Part shown: positions 33,188 to 42,739 of the stretch, piece by piece
Numbering within the stretch: the first letter of the stretch is position 1
How the letters are laid out: every line of letters starts with the position of its first letter
Assembly (NCBI RefSeq): GCF_006539725.1
Contig: NZ_BJNO01000028.1
Location: 1-64,000, forward strand
Direction of reading: 5' to 3'
Source of the DNA: Klebsiella terrigena
GTDB taxonomy: Bacteria; Pseudomonadota; Gammaproteobacteria; Enterobacterales; Enterobacteriaceae
DNA: 64,000 nt
The notes under the pieces: generated by a model
What the model saw: the letters and a program-made list of their open reading frames with translations, nothing else
Database searches by the model: none
Told to the model about the DNA's origin: nothing
Translations under genes and position numbers: made by a program

Positions 33188-34564
33188 TTAAGGCGTGGCG
33201 CGCGGGCGCGAGGCTTTCATCGGAATGGCCCAGATAATCACGGCGCCAATCACCAACAGGCTGGCGACGAACCACAGGCCGCTGTTAAAGCTGCCGGTCA
33301 GATCCTTCAGCCAGCCGATCATAAACGGACTGAGCGCCGAGCCGATATTGCCGGTCGCGTTGATCACGGCGATCCCGATAGCACGCGCGCGCAGGCTGAT
33401 CGACTGGTCCGGCGTGGTCCAGAAAATGGCCATTGCGCTGAACGATCCGGTTGAGGCCATGACGATCCCCAGCATCTGGATCAGGTTGTGATCGGTCGCT
33501 GAGGCCAGCAGCCAGCCGGCGGCGGCAAACAGGAACGGCAGGGCGGTATGGTGCTTGCGCTCCTGGCATTTATCCGAGTGTCGGCTCCAGTAAATCATCC
33601 CCAGAATGGTACAGATCTGCGGGATCGCCGCCAGCAGGCCGATGGTGATATTGCTGCTTCCCTCGTTAAAGCTTTTGAGGATCTGCGGCGTCCAGATGCT
33701 GATCGCGCTGAGCGTATTGGTCAGGCAAAAATAGGCCAGGGTGTACATCAGCACGATCGGCGTTAGGACTTCACGCCACAGGCTGCGTTGCTGCATCGCG
33801 TGGTGGCTGATGGCGCCTTCCGGCTGTACCAGCGTCAGCCGGTCGTTATCCATCATCTCCTGCAGGCACTTTTTGTCCTCTGCAGTCAGCCATTTGGCTT
33901 TTGCCGGAGAGTCATCCAGCCAGTACCAGACCATGATGCCCAGCAGCACCGACGGGAACCCTTCGAGCAAAAACAGCCACTGCCAGCCGTGGAGATTGAA
34001 CAGGCCGTCCATCGACAGAATATAGCCGGAAACAATCGAACCGATGGCGGTGGTCACCGGCATGGCAATCATAAACAGGGCGTTGGCGCGGGCGCGGAAA
34101 AATGCAGGAAACCAGTAGGTTAAATAGAGCAGGATGCCGGGCAGAAAGCCGGCCTCGGTGATCCCCACCAGCATGCGCAGCACGTACAGGCTATGAGGGC
34201 CGGTGGCGAACATCGTGGCGGTGGAGGCGATCCCCCACAGCACCATGATGGTGGCTATCCAGCGGCGGGCGCCGACGATGCTGAGCATGATATTGCTCGG
34301 AATACCGAAGATGACGTAGGTGGCGTAGAACAGCGTAGTGGCCAGGCCGAACATGGTGGCGTTGAGCCCCAGATCCTGGCCCATCGTCAGCCCGGCAAAG
34401 CCGATATTGATGCGGTCGAGAAATGAAAAGATAAACAGCACGAACAGAAATACGATCAGGCGGCGAAACAGCTTATTGATAACCGACTGCTGCTGCGCCG
34501 TCAGCTGCTTGTGCTGATTGGCGGGATCGCGCGTCTCCGGAATAGCTGATGATGTGTCGCTCAT
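33188..34564 (-). CDS. hpaX: 4-hydroxyphenylacetate permease HpaX (MFS)
   Basis: 458 residues with twelve membrane helices, of the anion:cation symporter (ACS) family. The inter-helix motif DRINIGFAGLTMGQDLGL at the end of helix 1 and the long cytoplasmic loop in the middle are typical. It imports 4-hydroxyphenylacetate. Between hpaI and hpaA as in E. coli. Confidence 0.93.
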   Translation of the reverse strand: MSDTSSAIPETRDPANQHKQLTAQQQSVINKLFRRLIVFLFVLFIFSFLDRINIGFAGLTMGQDLGLNATMFGLATTLFYATYVIFGIPSNIMLSIVGARRWIATIMVLWGIASTATMFATGPHSLYVLRMLVGITEAGFLPGILLYLTYWFPAFFRARANALFMIAMPVTTAIGSIVSGYILSMDGLFNLHGWQWLFLLEGFPSVLLGIMVWYWLDDSPAKAKWLTAEDKKCLQEMMDNDRLTLVQPEGAISHHAMQQRSLWREVLTPIVLMYTLAYFCLTNTLSAISIWTPQILKSFNEGSSNITIGLLAAIPQICTILGMIYWSRHSDKCQERKHHTALPFLFAAAGWLLASATDHNLIQMLGIVMASTGSFSAMAIFWTTPDQSISLRARAIGIAVINATGNIGSALSPFMIGWLKDLTGSFNSGLWFVASLLVIGAVIIWAIPMKASRPRATP

Positions 34565-34611
34565 GGTCTTTCCTCTGATGGGAATTTTTGTAGGGTCGCG
34601 ATGTGGCGTTA

Positions 34612-35400
34612 TTAATAGACGCCGGACTGGGCTGCCGTTCCGCTGGCGCCAAAGCGCTCGGCTAAGGCTTCGGCGGCGCGGGCGAGCAGGGTGGTATCGA
34701 CGCCGACGGCGACAAACAGCGCGCCGAGCGCCAGATAGCGTTTTGCCAGCTGCTCGTTGGCCATCAGGATCCCCGGCGCTTTGCCCGCCTGCCGAATTTG
34801 AACGATGGCGCTTTCGATAGCCGCCTGCACTTGCGGGTGCTGCGGATTGCCGCCGAAGCCCATATCGGCGCTGAGATCCGCCGGGCCGATAAACACGCCG
34901 TCCACCCCCTCAACGTCGAGGATCTGCGGCAGGTTTTTCAGCGCCTCGCGGGTTTCAATCTGCACCAGCACGCACATGGCGTCGTTGGCCTGGTGGAGAT
35001 AATCCGGGATGCGGTTCCAGCGCGAAGCGCGGGCCAGGGCGCTGCCGACGCCGCGAATGCCGGCCGGCGGATAGCGCGTGGCTTTCACCGCCAGCCGCGC
35101 TTCGTCGGCATTTTGTACCATCGGCACCAGCAGGGTTTGCGCCCCGACGTCCAGCAGCTGCTTAATCTGCACCGGGTCATTCCACGAAGGGCGAACCACC
35201 GGCTGGCTGGCGTAGGGTGCCACCGCCTGCAGCTGGGTCAGCACCGTCTGCACGTTGTTTGGCGCGTGTTCGCCGTCAATCAGCAGCCAGTCGAATCCAG
35301 CGCCGGCCAGCAGCTCGGCGCTGTAGCTGCTGCAGAGTCCCAGCCACAGGCCGATTTGCGGGCGCCCGGCCTGCAGCGCATCTTTAAACGCATTATTCAT
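34612..35400 (-). CDS. hpaI: 4-hydroxy-2-oxoheptanedioate aldolase HpaI
   Basis: 262 residues from [20 protein letters not shown]. Class II pyruvate aldolase of the HpcH/HpaI family: substrate arginine and metal ligands in [22 protein letters not shown] and [17 protein letters not shown]. Splits 4-hydroxy-2-oxoheptanedioate to pyruvate and succinic semialdehyde. The start at 35400, 10 bases after hpaH, is the family start. The semialdehyde could be oxidised by the dehydrogenase at 19403. Confidence 0.95.
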   Translation of the reverse strand: MNNAFKDALQAGRPQIGLWLGLCSSYSAELLAGAGFDWLLIDGEHAPNNVQTVLTQLQAVAPYASQPVVRPSWNDPVQIKQLLDVGAQTLLVPMVQNADEARLAVKATRYPPAGIRGVGSALARASRWNRIPDYLHQANDAMCVLVQIETREALKNLPQILDVEGVDGVFIGPADLSADMGFGGNPQHPQVQAAIESAIVQIRQAGKAPGILMANEQLAKRYLALGALFVAVGVDTTLLARAAEALAERFGASGTAAQSGVY

Positions 35401-35410
35401 CTTCTTTCCC

Positions 35411-36214
35411 CTACACAAAGCGGCAGCTAATCGCGCCCATGTTGCCGTAATCGACGTGGAAGGTATCGCCTTTGCGCGCCGCCACCGGACGAGTAAACGA
35501 GCCGCCGAGGATAATTTGCCCGGCCTCCAGCTGCACATCGTGCGCCGCCAGCTTGTTCGCCAGCCAGGCAACGCCGTTGGCCGGGTGATTCAGCACGCCG
35601 GCGGCGACGCCGGTCTCTTCGATGACTCCGTTGCGGTACAGCAGGGCGGAGATCCAGCGCAGATCCAGCTCGTCAGGCTTAACCGGCCGGCCGCCGAGGA
35701 TCACCCCGGCGTTGGCGGCGTTATCGGAGATGGTGTCGAACACCTTACGCGGGCGCTGGGTTTCAGGGTCGACGTTGTGGCAGCGGGCGTCGATCAGCTC
35801 CAGCGCCGGGATCACGTAGTCGGTGGCGTTATAGACGTCGAACAGCGTACAGTTCGGGCCGCGCAGCGGTTTCGCCAGCACGAAGGCCAGCTCGACCTCG
35901 ATGCGCGGAACGATAAAGCGGTCGGTGGGAATATCGCCGCCGTCGTGGAAAAACATATCGTCGAGCAGCGCGCCGTAGTCCGGCTCGCTAATCTGCGAGC
36001 TGGCCTGCATTGCCTTCGAGGTCAGGCCAATTTTATGGCCCTTCAGCACCCGGCCTTCGGCAATTTTCAGCTCGACCCACTCGCGCTGGACGGCGTAGGC
36101 ATCCTCAATGGTGATTGAGGGATAATCGAGCGAGATGGCACGGATCTGTTCACGCTGCTTTTCGGCCTGGTTCAGCCGCTGGGCGATCAGGGTGCGGGTC
36201 TGTTTATCGAGCAT
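35411..36214 (-). CDS. hpaH: 2-oxo-hept-4-ene-1,7-dioate hydratase HpaH
   Basis: 267 residues, [20 protein letters not shown]; motif [20 protein letters not shown] and [11 protein letters not shown] with the metal-binding glutamates of the hydratase/decarboxylase family. Adds water to the C4 double bond of oxohept-4-enedioate. Separated from hpaF upstream by 114 bp containing an inverted repeat, unlike the tight packing elsewhere in the operon. Confidence 0.94.
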   Translation of the reverse strand: MLDKQTRTLIAQRLNQAEKQREQIRAISLDYPSITIEDAYAVQREWVELKIAEGRVLKGHKIGLTSKAMQASSQISEPDYGALLDDMFFHDGGDIPTDRFIVPRIEVELAFVLAKPLRGPNCTLFDVYNATDYVIPALELIDARCHNVDPETQRPRKVFDTISDNAANAGVILGGRPVKPDELDLRWISALLYRNGVIEETGVAAGVLNHPANGVAWLANKLAAHDVQLEAGQIILGGSFTRPVAARKGDTFHVDYGNMGAISCRFV

Positions 36215-36252
36215 AGGGCTTCCTGTGACATTGCCTGCAAATGGGTACCATC

Positions 36253-36296
36253 GGGTCTCCCGGTCGTCGGACGAGAGCGCCGACGTCGGGGAGCCC
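36253..36296. repeat. Inverted repeat in the hpaF-hpaH gap
   Basis: GGGTCTCCCGGTCGTCGG and CCGACGTCGGGGAGCCC pair imperfectly around 9 bases, a REP-like hairpin inside the operon. It may stabilise or attenuate the upstream mRNA. Confidence 0.55.
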
Positions 36297-36328
36297 GCGT
36301 CAGCGCTACGCCTGCCGGATGACGTTAA

Positions 36329-36709
36329 TTATTTAAACAGCGCGTGGACGTTGTTCTGCTTGTAGTTCAGGGTCGGGTGCAGCTCCTCAATCTCGAACGA
36401 CAGCGCGAGGTAGCGGCTCTCCATCAGCGGGGCGAAATGCGCCTGGATCAGGGCAAAGAGCATCTCTCCCGTTTGCTGGCGGCTTTCCAGGCTGCGCCCG
36501 CTGCCGATTTTCAGCGTCATATGCACGAAGGCATAATCGTGCCTGCCGTCGGCCATCTGCCAGGTATCCAGCCAGATGGCGCGGCTGCGGATGCCGCCGA
36601 TCGGGAAAATCCCGGTGGCGGCCAGCGCCTGATTAACCTCGGCGAACAGGCCCGGCAGGTCGGCCTGCTCGCGGATGTTGCTGGTACACTCGGCGATAAA
36701 ATGTGGCAT
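36329..36709 (-). CDS. hpaF: 5-carboxymethyl-2-hydroxymuconate delta-isomerase HpaF
   Basis: 126 residues, as in E. coli, of the tautomerase superfamily. The N-terminal Pro2 (MPHFIAECTSNIREQADLPG) is the catalytic base after methionine removal. Interconverts the semialdehyde-derived diacid double bond. Ten bases downstream of hpaD. Confidence 0.95.
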   Translation of the reverse strand: MPHFIAECTSNIREQADLPGLFAEVNQALAATGIFPIGGIRSRAIWLDTWQMADGRHDYAFVHMTLKIGSGRSLESRQQTGEMLFALIQAHFAPLMESRYLALSFEIEELHPTLNYKQNNVHALFK

Positions 36710-36719
36710 CGCGGACTCC

Positions 36720-37577
36720 TTACGCCTGAGCCGGCAGCGGGAAGACGGCGTTGACCTGGCCGGTGCCGGAGCTGGCGAACAGGTCGGTGATAAACTCGAC
36801 CTTGCCGTCGTATTTATCCCAGCCGAGCACCCCGAGCAGCATCACCGTGTCGTGCATATTGCCTTCGCCGTAGCAGTAGTCGGCGTACTCCGGCAGCATG
36901 GTGCAGAACTCTTTGAATTTGCCTTCGCGCCACAGCTTCACCACCCGCTCATCCATCTGATGGTCAAACTCGCGGGTGTAGCTGTTCATCCCCTCTTCGG
37001 CGCGCTGGTCGTCGATAAAGCGGTGCGACAGGGAACCGCTGGCGAAGACCGCCACGGTGCCGTCATATTTCTCAATGGCCTTGACGATGGCTTCCCCCAG
37101 CCTGCGGCTGTCGGCGAAGTCGTGAACGGTGCAAAAAGCGGAGATCGACACCACTTTGAAATGCTTATCGCTGTTCATATAGCGCATCGGCACCAGGGTG
37201 CCGTACTCCAGCTTGAGGCTCGGGATGTTGTGCGCCTTGGCGCGCACGCCGAGCTTGACCGCTTCGTCGGCGATCAGGTGGCCCAGCTCCGGGTTGCCGT
37301 CGTAGTCGTAGGTCATGTCGCGAATAAAGTGCGGCAGCTCGTTGCTGGTATAGACCCCTTTAAAATGGTCGGCGCAGTTAATGTGGTAGGCGCTGTTCAC
37401 CAGCCAGTGGGTATCAAAGACGATAATCGTATCGACGCCCATCTCCCGGCACCGTTTACCGATCTCCTTATGACCGTCGATCGCCGACTGGCGGCAGCCG
37501 TGGTTTTTCCCCGGCAGCTCGGAGAGATACATGGACGGTACGTGAGTAATCTTGGCGGCTAACGCTAATTTGCCCAT
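36720..37577 (-). CDS. hpaD: Homoprotocatechuate 2,3-dioxygenase HpaD
   Basis: 285 residues from MGKLALAAKITHVPSMYLSE. LigB-type class III extradiol dioxygenase; iron ligands expected in KITHVPSM and DTHWLVNSAYHINCA histidines. Opens the ring of 3,4-dihydroxyphenylacetate next to the diol. Start at 37577 is preceded by AAGGAGCACAAA; longer frame starts lie in hpaE. Confidence 0.94.
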   Translation of the reverse strand: MGKLALAAKITHVPSMYLSELPGKNHGCRQSAIDGHKEIGKRCREMGVDTIIVFDTHWLVNSAYHINCADHFKGVYTSNELPHFIRDMTYDYDGNPELGHLIADEAVKLGVRAKAHNIPSLKLEYGTLVPMRYMNSDKHFKVVSISAFCTVHDFADSRRLGEAIVKAIEKYDGTVAVFASGSLSHRFIDDQRAEEGMNSYTREFDHQMDERVVKLWREGKFKEFCTMLPEYADYCYGEGNMHDTVMLLGVLGWDKYDGKVEFITDLFASSGTGQVNAVFPLPAQA

Positions 37578-37587
37578 TTTGTGCTCC

Positions 37588-39054
37588 TTATAAGCCCCAT
37601 TTCGGGATCGGATGGTCACCCATGGAAATACAGACGTTTTTCATTTCGGCGAACACCTCGAAGCTGTACTCACCGCCTTCGCGGCCGGTACCGGAGGCCT
37701 TCACGCCGCCGAACGGCTGGCGCAGGTCGCGGACGTTCTGGGTATTGACGAAGACCATGCCGGCTTCAATCCCGCGCGCGAGGCGCAGGACCTTGCTGAT
37801 GTCCTGGGTCCAGATATAGGAGGCCAGGCCGTATTCGATATCGTTGGCGAGGCGCAGGCCTTCGGCTTCGTCTTTAAACGGCAGCAGGCAGGCCACCGGG
37901 CCAAAAATCTCTTCCTGGGCAACCCGCATGCGGTTATCAACGTCCGCCAGCACCGTCGGGCGCAGGAAGTTGCCGCCGCGAAGATGCGCGGGCAGGTCGG
38001 CGGGCTTATCCGGGCCGCCGGCCAGCAGCGTGGCGCCTTCCTTGATGCCGAGGCGGATATAGCCGGAGACTTTTTCCCAGTGCTGCTGGCTTATCAGCGC
38101 CCCGACCTGGGTGTTGGGGTCGGTCGGGTCGCCGACGCGCAGGCGGTTGGCGCGTTCAGCGAAGCGCTTGACGAACTCCGGGTAAATGCTCTGCTGAATG
38201 AAGATGCGCGAGCCGGCGGTGCAGCGTTCGCCGTTGATTGAGAAGATGGTGAACAGGGCGGCATCCAGCGCGCGCTCGATATCGGCATCTTCAAAAATCA
38301 GCACCGGCGATTTGCCGCCCAGCTCCATCGAATACTTCTTCAGCCCGGCGTTTTTCATGATGTTGCGCCCGGTGGCGGTGCCGCCGGTAAACGAGACCGC
38401 GCGCACGTCGTGATGACGCACCAGCGCGTCACCGGCGTTCGCGCCGTAGCCCTGCACCACGTTCAGCACGCCTGGCGGAATACCGGCTTCCAGCGCCAGC
38501 TCGCCGAGGCGGTCGGCGGTGAGCGGCGACAGCTCGGACATTTTCAGCACCGCGGTGTTGCCCAGCGCCAGGCACGGCGCCACCTTCCAGGTGGCGGTCA
38601 TAAACGGCACGTTCCACGGCGACACCAGCGCGCAGACGCCGACCGGCTGCACGAGGGTGTAGTTGAGCATCTTGTCGTCAACCGGATAGGTCTTGCCGTT
38701 CATCTGCTGGCACACTTCGGCGAAGAACTCGAAGTTGTGCGAGGCGCGTGGGATCAGCACGTTTTTGGTCTGGTGGATCGGCAGGCCGGTATCGGCGGTC
38801 TCCATCGCTGCGATCTCGGGAACGTTCTGGTCGATCAGTTCCCCCAGCCGGCGCATCAGGCGCGCGCGCTCCTTCATCGGCAGGTTGGCCCATTTCGGGA
38901 ACGCCGCTTTGGCCGCCGCGACCGCCTGATTCACCTCGGCTTCACCGCCGGAAGCGACCTCTGCCAGCACTTCGCCGGTGGCCGGGTTGGTGGTGTGGAA
39001 GTACTCCGCGCTTGCCACGCTTTCGCCGTTGATCCAGTGGTTAATTTTTTTCAT
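37588..39054 (-). CDS. hpaE: 5-carboxymethyl-2-hydroxymuconate semialdehyde dehydrogenase HpaE
   Basis: 488 residues, the E. coli length. Aldehyde dehydrogenase with catalytic cysteine in NGERCTAGSR, glutamate in MELGGKSP, and NAD loop SFTGGTATGR. Oxidises the ring-fission semialdehyde. Start overlaps the hpaG2 stop by 4 bases. Confidence 0.95.
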   Translation of the reverse strand: MKKINHWINGESVASAEYFHTTNPATGEVLAEVASGGEAEVNQAVAAAKAAFPKWANLPMKERARLMRRLGELIDQNVPEIAAMETADTGLPIHQTKNVLIPRASHNFEFFAEVCQQMNGKTYPVDDKMLNYTLVQPVGVCALVSPWNVPFMTATWKVAPCLALGNTAVLKMSELSPLTADRLGELALEAGIPPGVLNVVQGYGANAGDALVRHHDVRAVSFTGGTATGRNIMKNAGLKKYSMELGGKSPVLIFEDADIERALDAALFTIFSINGERCTAGSRIFIQQSIYPEFVKRFAERANRLRVGDPTDPNTQVGALISQQHWEKVSGYIRLGIKEGATLLAGGPDKPADLPAHLRGGNFLRPTVLADVDNRMRVAQEEIFGPVACLLPFKDEAEGLRLANDIEYGLASYIWTQDISKVLRLARGIEAGMVFVNTQNVRDLRQPFGGVKASGTGREGGEYSFEVFAEMKNVCISMGDHPIPKWGL

Positions 39055-39815
39055 GACAGCTTCTCCTCATACGCCTGCTGGCTGATGATGCGGTTGACCA
39101 GGCGGCCCACGCCCTCGACTTCGACGATCACTTCGTCACCCGGCACCACGTCAGACAGCCCCTTAGGCGTGCCGGTGGCGATCATGTCGCCGGGCTGCAG
39201 GGTCATAAACTCGCTCAAATACGCGATCAGGAACGGGATGCTGAAGATCAGATCGGCGGTGGTGCCCTGCTGGCGCAGTTCGCCGTTGACCCAGGTGCTC
39301 AGGGTCAGGTTGTGCGGGTCCGGAACCGTCTCTTTGCTGACGATCCACGGGCCGATGGGGGTCAGGGTGTCGCGGCTTTTGACCCGCAGATTCGGCCGGT
39401 AGTAGTTCTCGAGATAGTCGCGAATGGCGTAGTCGTTGCAAACGGTATAGCCGGCGACGTAGTCCAGGGCGTCGGCCTCGCTGACCCTGCGCGCGGTTTT
39501 GCCAATCACCACCACCAGCTCGGCTTCGTAATGCATATATTCGACGTTATCCGGACGTACCGACTCCTGGCGGTGGCCGAGGAAGGTGTTCGGCGCTTTG
39601 ATAAACACCAGCGGCTCTTCCGGCGGCTTGAATTCCAGCTCGCTGGCGTGGTCGGCGTAGTTCAGACCCAGCGCGAACAGGGTGCCGTCGGCGGGCGGCA
39701 GCCAGCGGAATTCGCCCTCCTGCAGCCGGGTGCCGTCATCGAGAATGACCTGCTCGCGATCGTCGACCTGCGCGCTGCGTACCTGGCCCTGCCACTCAAT
39801 ACGTGCCTGTTTCAT
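39051..39815 (-). CDS. hpaG2: HpaG C-terminal-type subunit (HpaG2), isomerase/decarboxylase
   Basis: 254 residues of the fumarylacetoacetate hydrolase fold: FALGLNYADHASELEFKPPE, then HYEAELVVVIGKTARRVSEA with metal ligands, and GDMIATGTPKGL. Together with HpaG1 it makes the bifunctional OPET decarboxylase/HHDD isomerase. In E. coli both halves are one 429-residue protein; here they are separate genes overlapping by ATGA, as often seen in Klebsiella. Confidence 0.93.
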   Translation of the reverse strand: MKQARIEWQGQVRSAQVDDREQVILDDGTRLQEGEFRWLPPADGTLFALGLNYADHASELEFKPPEEPLVFIKAPNTFLGHRQESVRPDNVEYMHYEAELVVVIGKTARRVSEADALDYVAGYTVCNDYAIRDYLENYYRPNLRVKSRDTLTPIGPWIVSKETVPDPHNLTLSTWVNGELRQQGTTADLIFSIPFLIAYLSEFMTLQPGDMIATGTPKGLSDVVPGDEVIVEVEGVGRLVNRIISQQAYEEKLS

Positions 39816-40444
39816 GCCGGCTCTCCTTCTGCGACGACCGGGTTTTCCAGTGCCGGGAAACCCTCGGCGAGAATGCGTACGCGATCGCCGGGGCGCAGCG
39901 TGACGCGGGCGTGCGGAGTGCCGATCAGAATGGCGTCGCCGGGGCTGAGGGTGGCGAACTCGCTCAGGGCGCTCAGCAGCTCGGCGGCGCCGCGCTGCAG
40001 GTCGGCGGTGTTCCAGCTATCCGCTTCGCGACCGTTGATCTCGGTGATGATGGTCAGGTTATCGACGCTCCGTAGCGGGACGAGGTCACCCAGCGGGCAG
40101 AAACCGTCGCGGCATTTTGCCTTGATCGCCGGGCGGTAAAAGCTCTCTTCCGGCAGGCTGACGTCGTTGGCCAGCGCGTAGCCGGCGATGCAGGAGGCAG
40201 CCTCTTCGACGGAGACGCCGCGGGCGGTTTTACCGACGATCAGCGCTACGGTGGCGCCGCTCTGCACGGTTTCGCCCTGCGGATGAGGGATTGCGTCGCC
40301 GCTGCCGATCGCGGTGTTGCGCGGTTTGATAAACCATACCGCAGTTTTCGGCGGCGTTTTGTACGGGGCCTGTTGGAACGCTTCGCGCCAGGCGTCGAGC
40401 TGGCTGCCGTGGTTAAGCGCAACGGCGAAGATGGTACCTTTCAT
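39812..40444 (-). CDS. hpaG1: HpaG N-terminal-type subunit (HpaG1), isomerase/decarboxylase
   Basis: 210 residues, MKGTIFAVALNHGSQLDAWR; FAH-like fold with LIVGKTARGVSVEEAASCIA and GDAILIGTPHARV. First gene of the leftward hpaGEDFHI operon; GGAGTGGTGA precedes the ATG. Pairs with HpaG2. Confidence 0.93.
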   Translation of the reverse strand: MKGTIFAVALNHGSQLDAWREAFQQAPYKTPPKTAVWFIKPRNTAIGSGDAIPHPQGETVQSGATVALIVGKTARGVSVEEAASCIAGYALANDVSLPEESFYRPAIKAKCRDGFCPLGDLVPLRSVDNLTIITEINGREADSWNTADLQRGAAELLSALSEFATLSPGDAILIGTPHARVTLRPGDRVRILAEGFPALENPVVAEGEPA

Positions 40445-40486
40445 TCACCACTCCTCTGGTACTGATTTCTGAAGCTTAAGGGATTT

Positions 40487-40502
40487 CATTAATATGTTAA
40501 TG
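40487..40502. promoter_or_regulatory. Candidate HpaR operator near hpaG promoter
   Basis: CATTAATATGTTAATG is a palindrome of 6-bp arms with a 4-base centre, 43 bp upstream of hpaG1. HpaR is a MarR-type repressor known in E. coli W to bind two operators in this intergenic region. Confidence 0.6.
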
Positions 40503-40687
40503 ATTACCTTTTATTCCTTGCGAACGGGTTTGGCAAACAGAAGTGAATGTTTTGTGATCGGATTAACAATAAATTTACACTTTTAATATTTAATTGTTTA
40601 TAATCAATGTATTAGTTTTAAATCATAAAAGGACTGGTACTTTTCAGCAGCAGAAACCGGTTGCGCCATCGGCAAATAAGCGCTAAT

Positions 40688-40703
40688 TATTAACTTGTTA
40701 ATA
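40688..40703. promoter_or_regulatory. Candidate HpaR operator near hpaR promoter
   Basis: TATTAAC-TT-GTTAATA is a perfect 7-bp palindrome 31 bp upstream of hpaR. It shares TTAAyA.. half-sites with the one at 40487-40502. Confidence 0.6.
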
Positions 40704-40733
40704 GATTCTGAAATATGATGTAGAGGGTATGTG

Positions 40734-41183
40734 ATGCATGATTCGTTAACCATTGCGCTGTTGCAGGCGCGAGAAGCGGCGATGGCCCATTTCCGGCCGA
40801 TCGTCAAACGCCATAATCTCACCGAGCAGCAGTGGCGTATTGTGCGCATCCTTGCCGAAAGTCCGTCGATGGATTTCCACGACCTCGCCTTCCGCGCCTG
40901 CATTCTGCGCCCGAGCCTGACCGGTATTTTGACCCGCATGGAGCGCGACGGCCTGGTGCTGCGCTTAAAGCCGGTCAGCGACCAGCGCAAGCTGTACGTT
41001 TCGCTGACGGCGGAAGGGACCCGGCTGTATCAAAGCGCCCAGGCCCAGGTTGAAGAGGCCTATCGGCTGATCGAAGAAGAGTTTACCAGCGAAAAAATGC
41101 AGCAGCTGACCGCGCTGCTGGAGGAGTTTATCGCGCTCGGCAACCGTAACGGCGCCGCGCGCGACGATCGGCAAGAGGAGTAA
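40734..41183 (+). CDS. hpaR: MarR-family repressor HpaR of the hpa meta-cleavage operon
   Basis: 149 residues from MHDSLTIALLQAREAAM, with GAGGG 7 bases upstream; a GTG one codon earlier is possible. Winged helix MDFHDLAFRACILRPSLTGIL and wing RDGLVLRLKPVSDQRKLYVS. Divergent from hpaG1; represses hpaGEDFHI and itself, released by 4-hydroxyphenylacetate or related ligands. Confidence 0.95.
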   Translation: MHDSLTIALLQAREAAMAHFRPIVKRHNLTEQQWRIVRILAESPSMDFHDLAFRACILRPSLTGILTRMERDGLVLRLKPVSDQRKLYVSLTAEGTRLYQSAQAQVEEAYRLIEEEFTSEKMQQLTALLEEFIALGNRNGAARDDRQEE

Positions 41184-41206
41184 ATCAGCGCTCGCCGCAG
41201 CGCTTT

Positions 41207-41317
41207 CTCGGGCCGCTGGCGGACGAGCACCTGGCGCGGGCGGAGAGGCTGTTTAGCGCCATGCGCTCGCAGGGGGCCGGTTTCCCGGAGACGGCGCGGG
41301 CCGTCATTCGGGCTGAA
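41207..41317 (+). other. Coding-like scrap between hpaR and the PLP enzyme
   Basis: A start-less frame reads FLGPLADEHLARAERLFSAM, then RSQGAGFPETARAVIRAE, with codon use like a GC-rich gene. I cannot assign a family. It could be a remnant of a gene lost when the downstream cluster inserted, or chance reading opposite GC-rich DNA. Confidence 0.3.
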
Positions 41318-42538
41318 TCAGAACAGCGTATCCAGCTCTTCCAGCAGGTTATAGTCATCGTCGACCAGCAGCAGCGTCTTCCATTTGTCGAAGGTCAGAC
41401 ACGGATGCGAGGTGCCGAAGACCAGGATATCGCCAACCTGCACGTCGCTGCCCGGCGCCAGGCGCAGCATGCAGTGCTGATCCATGATCCCGACGCTGAC
41501 GATCTCCTCCGCGCGCAGCGCCAGCGGCTCGCCGTCGCGATAGTGGGCGATGGGCTGCGGCAGCCCGGCATCGAAAGCGCAGTCGCGCTTGCCGAAGTTA
41601 ACCACCGCGCGATCCGCTTCCGGAACCGACTGCACCATCGCCATCAGCTCGAGGGCTGAGGTCAGATCGCCGGCCAGATCGCAGGCGATCGGATCCCGGG
41701 CGATCAGCGCCTGCTGGGCATCATCGTAGATCCCCCTGTCGTGCGTGATGTAGCAGCCGGGGCGGATCGCAATCCGGCAGCGCGCCGGCTTTTTGGCCGC
41801 CAGCCAGATGTTGCACACCACGTCATACCACACGGTGCCCGCGCCGGTGAGGATAAACTCGCCGTCAACCAGCGGCTCCATCCGGCAGGCGAGGTCCGCG
41901 GCCTGGCGCAGCAGCGCTTCAACCTGCGGCTGCGGATCGTCTCCGTGCAGCACCCCTTCATACAGCTCCAGCCCGCGCAGCTTCAGGCCCGGCAGATTGG
42001 CCGCGGCCTGTGCCAGCGCCAGCGCGTCCTCTACGCTGCGACAGCCGCAGCGCCCGCCGGGCACCCCAAGCTCAATCAGCACATCCAGGGTTTGCCGGCG
42101 TTCGGCAAAAAAGGCCGACAGCGCGCGGGCGTTAGCGAGGCTATCGATGCAGCAGATGAAATCGACGCTGCGGTAGTGGGTTTTCAGCTGCGAAACGGTC
42201 TGCATGTTGGCCTTGCCGACCAGCTGATTAACCATCAACACGCGCTGGATGCCGCTGGCCATCGCCGCGGCGGCCTGCCAGGCGCTGCCGACCCCGATAC
42301 CCCAGGCGCCGGCCCGCTGCTGGGCCTGAAAAATCCACGGCGTCATCGTCGTTTTGCCGTGCGGCGCCAGCGAGACGCCGCGGGCGTCGGCGTAGCGCTG
42401 CATCCAGGCAATATTGTTTTCCAGCGCGCTTTTTTTCAGCAGCGCGGCGGGAAGGCAGACCTCTTCCGCCAGCAGGTTTGCCGGCGATGTCATCGGCGCT
42501 GATTTATGCGGGACAAGCGTTGTGTGGTGGTATTTCAT
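41318..42538 (-). CDS. Zn/PLP-dependent D-3-hydroxyamino-acid dehydratase (D-serine dehydratase / D-threonine aldolase-like); D-glucosaminate dehydratase candidate
   Basis: 406 residues of the fold-type III (alanine-racemase N-domain) PLP family. PLP lysine K62 in LAPHGKTTMTP. Near the C-terminus H378-P-C380 (GTSHPCLTFDKW) is the His-x-Cys zinc site of eukaryotic-type D-serine dehydratase (DSD1). Such enzymes remove water from D-amino acids with a 3-hydroxyl, giving enamine then 2-keto acid. D-Glucosaminate has this chemistry and would give 2-keto-3-deoxygluconate, the substrate type of the downstream kinase. Divergent from the D-aminoacylase operon over 201 bp. The specific substrate is inference from context. 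Confidence 0.82.
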   Translation of the reverse strand: MKYHHTTLVPHKSAPMTSPANLLAEEVCLPAALLKKSALENNIAWMQRYADARGVSLAPHGKTTMTPWIFQAQQRAGAWGIGVGSAWQAAAAMASGIQRVLMVNQLVGKANMQTVSQLKTHYRSVDFICCIDSLANARALSAFFAERRQTLDVLIELGVPGGRCGCRSVEDALALAQAAANLPGLKLRGLELYEGVLHGDDPQPQVEALLRQAADLACRMEPLVDGEFILTGAGTVWYDVVCNIWLAAKKPARCRIAIRPGCYITHDRGIYDDAQQALIARDPIACDLAGDLTSALELMAMVQSVPEADRAVVNFGKRDCAFDAGLPQPIAHYRDGEPLALRAEEIVSVGIMDQHCMLRLAPGSDVQVGDILVFGTSHPCLTFDKWKTLLLVDDDYNLLEELDTLF

Positions 42539-42631
42539 AACACTATCCTTTCAGGTTTTACGTTCGGATTTGGAATGGGTATCAGTTATAAATTATTGAT
42601 AAATATTATTTTAATACTTAATCATTATTCG

Positions 42632-42652
42632 TTGTGAATAAAAGTATCACAA
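42632..42652. promoter_or_regulatory. Palindrome in the divergent promoter of the D-aminoacylase cluster
   Basis: TTGTGA and TCACAA are perfect 6-bp arms around ATAAAAGTA (9 bases). The spacing is wrong for CRP, which needs 6 between TGTGA and TCACA, but suits an RpiR-family dimer. Candidate operator of the RpiR gene at 47707. Confidence 0.45.
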
Positions 42653-42739
42653 AACGATCTGGGTTTTGCGTAGTTTTCCACTGTTTTTACGCCGTGTAAA
42701 TGGTTAACTTGTCGGCATAGTCGAAAGGGAGTAATTGCT

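Noticed and set aside
36675..37562. 295-codon plus-strand frame opposite hpaD
   Set aside because: Shadow of hpaD; the composition is typical of antisense reading.
42632..42652. CRP site in the D-aminoacylase promoter
   Set aside because: TGTGA and TCACA are present but 9 bases apart instead of 6, so it is listed as a candidate RpiR operator.
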